From G963701675 sp963701675 (GTDB lineage: Bacteria > Planctomycetota > Planctomycetia > Gemmatales > Gemmataceae): a stretch of 64,000 nucleotides of DNA. The notes below the pieces were generated by a model. The model ran no database searches, was not told the origin of the DNA, and worked only from the letters and a program-made list of their open reading frames with translations. The stretch covers positions 6,014,001 through 6,078,000 of the forward strand of contig OY969623.1 of the NCBI GenBank assembly GCA_963701675.1, written 5' to 3'. The translations under genes were made by a program, and so were the position numbers. Of this stretch, positions 61,941 through 64,000 are shown piece after piece (the first letter of the stretch is position 1; the number at the start of each line of letters is the position of its first letter).

Positions 61941-64000
61941 ATGGCCAATTCTCTGACGTGTCCCCAGGGCCATAAATGGGTTGCCGGACACACGCGCGCC
62001 GAAGCGGAACGCTGTCCAGTGTGCGGCGGTGAAGGCTCGCGGAGAGTGGATATCGCCGAGATGCCTACGCTTTCTCAGAAACCCGACTTGGCCAACTTAC
62101 TCGCCGAGACAGCAACGGTGCTTCCATCGAGCGCAGGTCCGCCTCCGGCGGTACGCCGGCCGGAAATTCCCGGTTACGAACTCCTCGCGGAAATCGGCCG
62201 GGGAGGTATGGGCGTGGTTTACAAGGCTCGGCACATCAAACTGGACCGGCCCGTCGCCTTGAAGATGGTACTCTCCGGCGGCTATGCAAGCGAGAATGAT
62301 CTCATTCGCTTTCGCACCGAAGGCGAGGCCGTCGCTCGGCTGCGCCACCCACACGTTGTGCAAATCTACGAAGTCGGAGAACATGCCGGATTGCCCTACT
62401 GTGCGCTGGAGTTCATTAGTGGAGGCAGCCTCTCCATTCATTTGAACGGCACGCCGGTTCCGCCGACGCACGCCGCCGAGTTGGTTGAAACGCTCGCTCG
62501 CGCCATCCACGCCGCACATCAAGCCGGCATCATCCACCGCGACTTGAAACCGGCCAACATTTTGTTGGAGGGCCAAGGGATTAGAGATCAGGGTCTAGGA
62601 ACTTCCGATTCCCCAATCCCCAATCTCCAATCCCTTATCCCTAAAATCACTGACTTCGGCTTGGCCAAGAAGCTGGATTCCGCGGACGGCCCGACGGCCA
62701 CCGGTGCCGTGATGGGGACGCCGAGCTACATGGCGCCCGAGCAGGCCGGAGGTAAAGGAAAAGAGGTCGGCCCCGCGGCGGACATATACGCCCTCGGCGC
62801 CATTTTGTACGAACTGCTCACAGGCCGGCCCCCGTTCAAAGCGCCGACGCCGCTCGACACCATCATGCAAGTTGTAAGCGATGAACCCGTACGACCTCGA
62901 CAGTTGCAACCACGACTTGCACGAGACTTGGAGACCATCTGTCTGAAGTGTCTGGAGAAAGACCCACGCAAACGGTACGCCACGGCGGCGGACCTGGCCG
63001 ACGATTTGCGGCGTTGGCACGACCACTCGCCGATCCATGCGCGACGCATCGGACCCATAGGGCGGATGTTACGGTGGTGTCGACGGCATCCCGGAATCGC
63101 GGCCGTAAGCGTTGCAGCGCTCCTAATACTCACTGCTTTGTCATTCGTCTATGCGTTAAGTATTGCGAACGAGAATCGGAAGACACGACTCGCCCTATTT
63201 GAACGGGACGCCGAGAACGAATGGAACCTGGACTTACTGGCGCACGGCCAATATGAGCAAGCGGTTTCAATGCTGTTGTCCAACAAACCGGGAAGACGAT
63301 GGGAGTCGATCAGACTCATCAACGAGGCGCAGAAGTTGGCAAGCCGCCAGCGCTGGGTGGCTCGTCATCCAGACGGATACGACGTGACAATCAATCCTGG
63401 CGCGGACTTGCCAAGCCGTGCCGCGATGCGCCAAGTAGCTGTTGATGCCCTCTTAATCGATGATGCGCGGCTGTTAAAGCAATTCGCGGTTGGACACTCG
63501 ATGGGTGGCTTGCTGCCCGAAATCACGCCGGACGGCAAATGGGCGCTTTCAGTTTGGATGGAGTTGGGCGATGGCAGCGCCGTTCTTCCTAAGTTCGGTC
63601 TTCGGCTCACTGACTTGGCGGACAACCGCGTGGTCTTGGAAAAAGACAGCCCGGTTGCACTAGCGGCAAAAGGGTTGAGTCCGGACGGCAGGCTGTTGGC
63701 GTTCTCAGGGCTCGGCTTCGACGGAGTCAGTTTGATTGAGTTGTCGCAAGGTACCTTGCGACAGTCCTTACCCCGTCTGAATCTTCTCCAAGGGATGGAG
63801 CCGATTAAGGGCGCCGAAATCGTCCGCTTCATTTTTAGCCCGGACTGCCGTTTTCTAATTGGAATTGCTCACGGTGGGAAAGAATTCGATATCTTCCTGT
63901 GGGATTTGCACAATCTACCGGCATCCCGTCATCTGGCACGCGTCACCGCTCCGATTCAAAGCGTGAGTTTTCGGGCAGACTCTCGCGTGCTGGCCTGTCC
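61941..64000 (+). CDS. Hanks-type Ser/Thr protein kinase with C-terminal propeller-like region, 3' end outside window
   Basis: ATG 61941 opens a frame that runs past the right edge. A Cys-rich start (CPQGHKW ... CPVCGGEG) may bind zinc. The kinase domain (residues about 75-345) has GRGGMGVVYKARH (P-loop), VALKMVL, IHRDLKPANILLE, ITDFGLAKKL and GTPSYMAPEQAGG. A membrane helix follows (VSVAALLILTALSFVYAL), then an extracytoplasmic region with WD40-like blades (GLSPDGRLLAFSG, FIFSPDCRFLIGIA, IFLWDLHN). It probably phosphorylates Ser/Thr in response to signals bound outside. Between HRDLKPAN and DFG there are about 25 extra residues derived from a palindromic repeat. Confidence 0.92.
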   Translation, partial: MANSLTCPQGHKWVAGHTRAEAERCPVCGGEGSRRVDIAEMPTLSQKPDLANLLAETATVLPSSAGPPPAVRRPEIPGYELLAEIGRGGMGVVYKARHIKLDRPVALKMVLSGGYASENDLIRFRTEGEAVARLRHPHVVQIYEVGEHAGLPYCALEFISGGSLSIHLNGTPVPPTHAAELVETLARAIHAAHQAGIIHRDLKPANILLEGQGIRDQGLGTSDSPIPNLQSLIPKITDFGLAKKLDSADGPTATGAVMGTPSYMAPEQAGGKGKEVGPAADIYALGAILYELLTGRPPFKAPTPLDTIMQVVSDEPVRPRQLQPRLARDLETICLKCLEKDPRKRYATAADLADDLRRWHDHSPIHARRIGPIGRMLRWCRRHPGIAAVSVAALLILTALSFVYALSIANENRKTRLALFERDAENEWNLDLLAHGQYEQAVSMLLSNKPGRRWESIRLINEAQKLASRQRWVARHPDGYDVTINPGADLPSRAAMRQVAVDALLIDDARLLKQFAVGHSMGGLLPEITPDGKWALSVWMELGDGSAVLPKFGLRLTDLADNRVVLEKDSPVALAAKGLSPDGRLLAFSGLGFDGVSLIELSQGTLRQSLPRLNLLQGMEPIKGAEIVRFIFSPDCRFLIGIAHGGKEFDIFLWDLHNLPASRHLARVTAPIQSVSFRADSRVLAC
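62577..62634 (+). repeat. In-frame mini-palindrome inserted in the kinase domain
   Basis: GGGATTAGAGAT (62577-62588) and ATCTCCAATCCC (62623-62634) are inverted copies with 11 of 12 matches. The interval includes a short tandem series of CCCCAAT-like units. It adds about 20 residues (IRDQGLGTSDSPIPNL) in frame between the catalytic loop and DFG. It resembles a dispersed intergenic repeat that inserted without breaking the frame. Confidence 0.6.

Noticed and set aside
1..64000. CRISPR array, tRNA or rRNA genes
   Set aside because: No regularly spaced palindromic repeats of CRISPR size and no cloverleaf or rRNA-like stretch was recognised; this was by eye, so a single tRNA could be missed.

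Overview
The window is Planctomycetota DNA, probably Gemmatales-like; the exact family is inference. The evidence is the gene content: secreted WD40 and FG-GAP proteins, a Ser/Thr kinase with a C-terminal propeller-like tail, a TIGR03067-like protein, a sulfotransferase with a planctomycete-type SLEDRMLLA leader, LodA/LodB homologues, and many caspase, CHAT and STAND genes. No tRNA, rRNA or CRISPR array was seen. Single-base frame breaks occur in about eight otherwise intact genes, including glnS. I therefore suspect indel-prone sequence as well as real gene decay.

Layout. 0-3.6 kb: secreted beta-propeller genes, one with an in-frame TGA followed by a SECIS-like hairpin (selenoprotein candidate). 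3.6-7.2 kb: two overlapping APC-family permeases, the upstream one with a frame break. 7.4-13.2 kb: a forward run of methyltransferase, gltX, ParB-like, tyrosine phosphatase, a nucleotidyltransferase pair and glnS. 13.2-14.4 kb: gene debris.

14.4-34.6 kb is the most interesting part, a conflict-type island. It holds (a) a roughly 2,540-residue protein with an N-terminal secreted propeller, a membrane helix, two P-loop ATPase modules and a patatin phospholipase; (b) an IS element nested in a fragment of a relative; (c) an operon of a caspase-like protease with a C-terminal helical domain and a propeller-membrane-NACHT protein ending in an alignable domain, so the two may pair; (d) an operon of an LRR-TPR-CHAT protease with nearly identical tandem repeats, a second CHAT protease and a metallophosphoesterase. 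My reading is that propellers, LRRs and TPRs sense, NACHT/STAND modules act as NTP switches, and patatin, caspase and CHAT domains are effectors.

34.6-41.6 kb: a SUKH-like immunity gene, a heme-motif membrane protein, a WD40 gene, an SDR gene and fragments of transposase, sigma-54 regulator and a TrlF-like ATPase. 41.6-49.2 kb: a reverse-strand cluster of trypsin-like protease, small secreted protein, LodA-like quinone oxidase, LodB-like flavoprotein, cupredoxin protein and M6 protease. 49.3-59.5 kb: small genes, an AAA-DUF4435 ATPase-TOPRIM fusion, a sulfotransferase and much debris. The same IS end occurs alone at 41.0 and 56.8 kb, at junctions of gene fragments. 59.5-64 kb: ankyrin protein, VOC protein and a Ser/Thr kinase that runs off the window and carries a small in-frame palindromic insertion.
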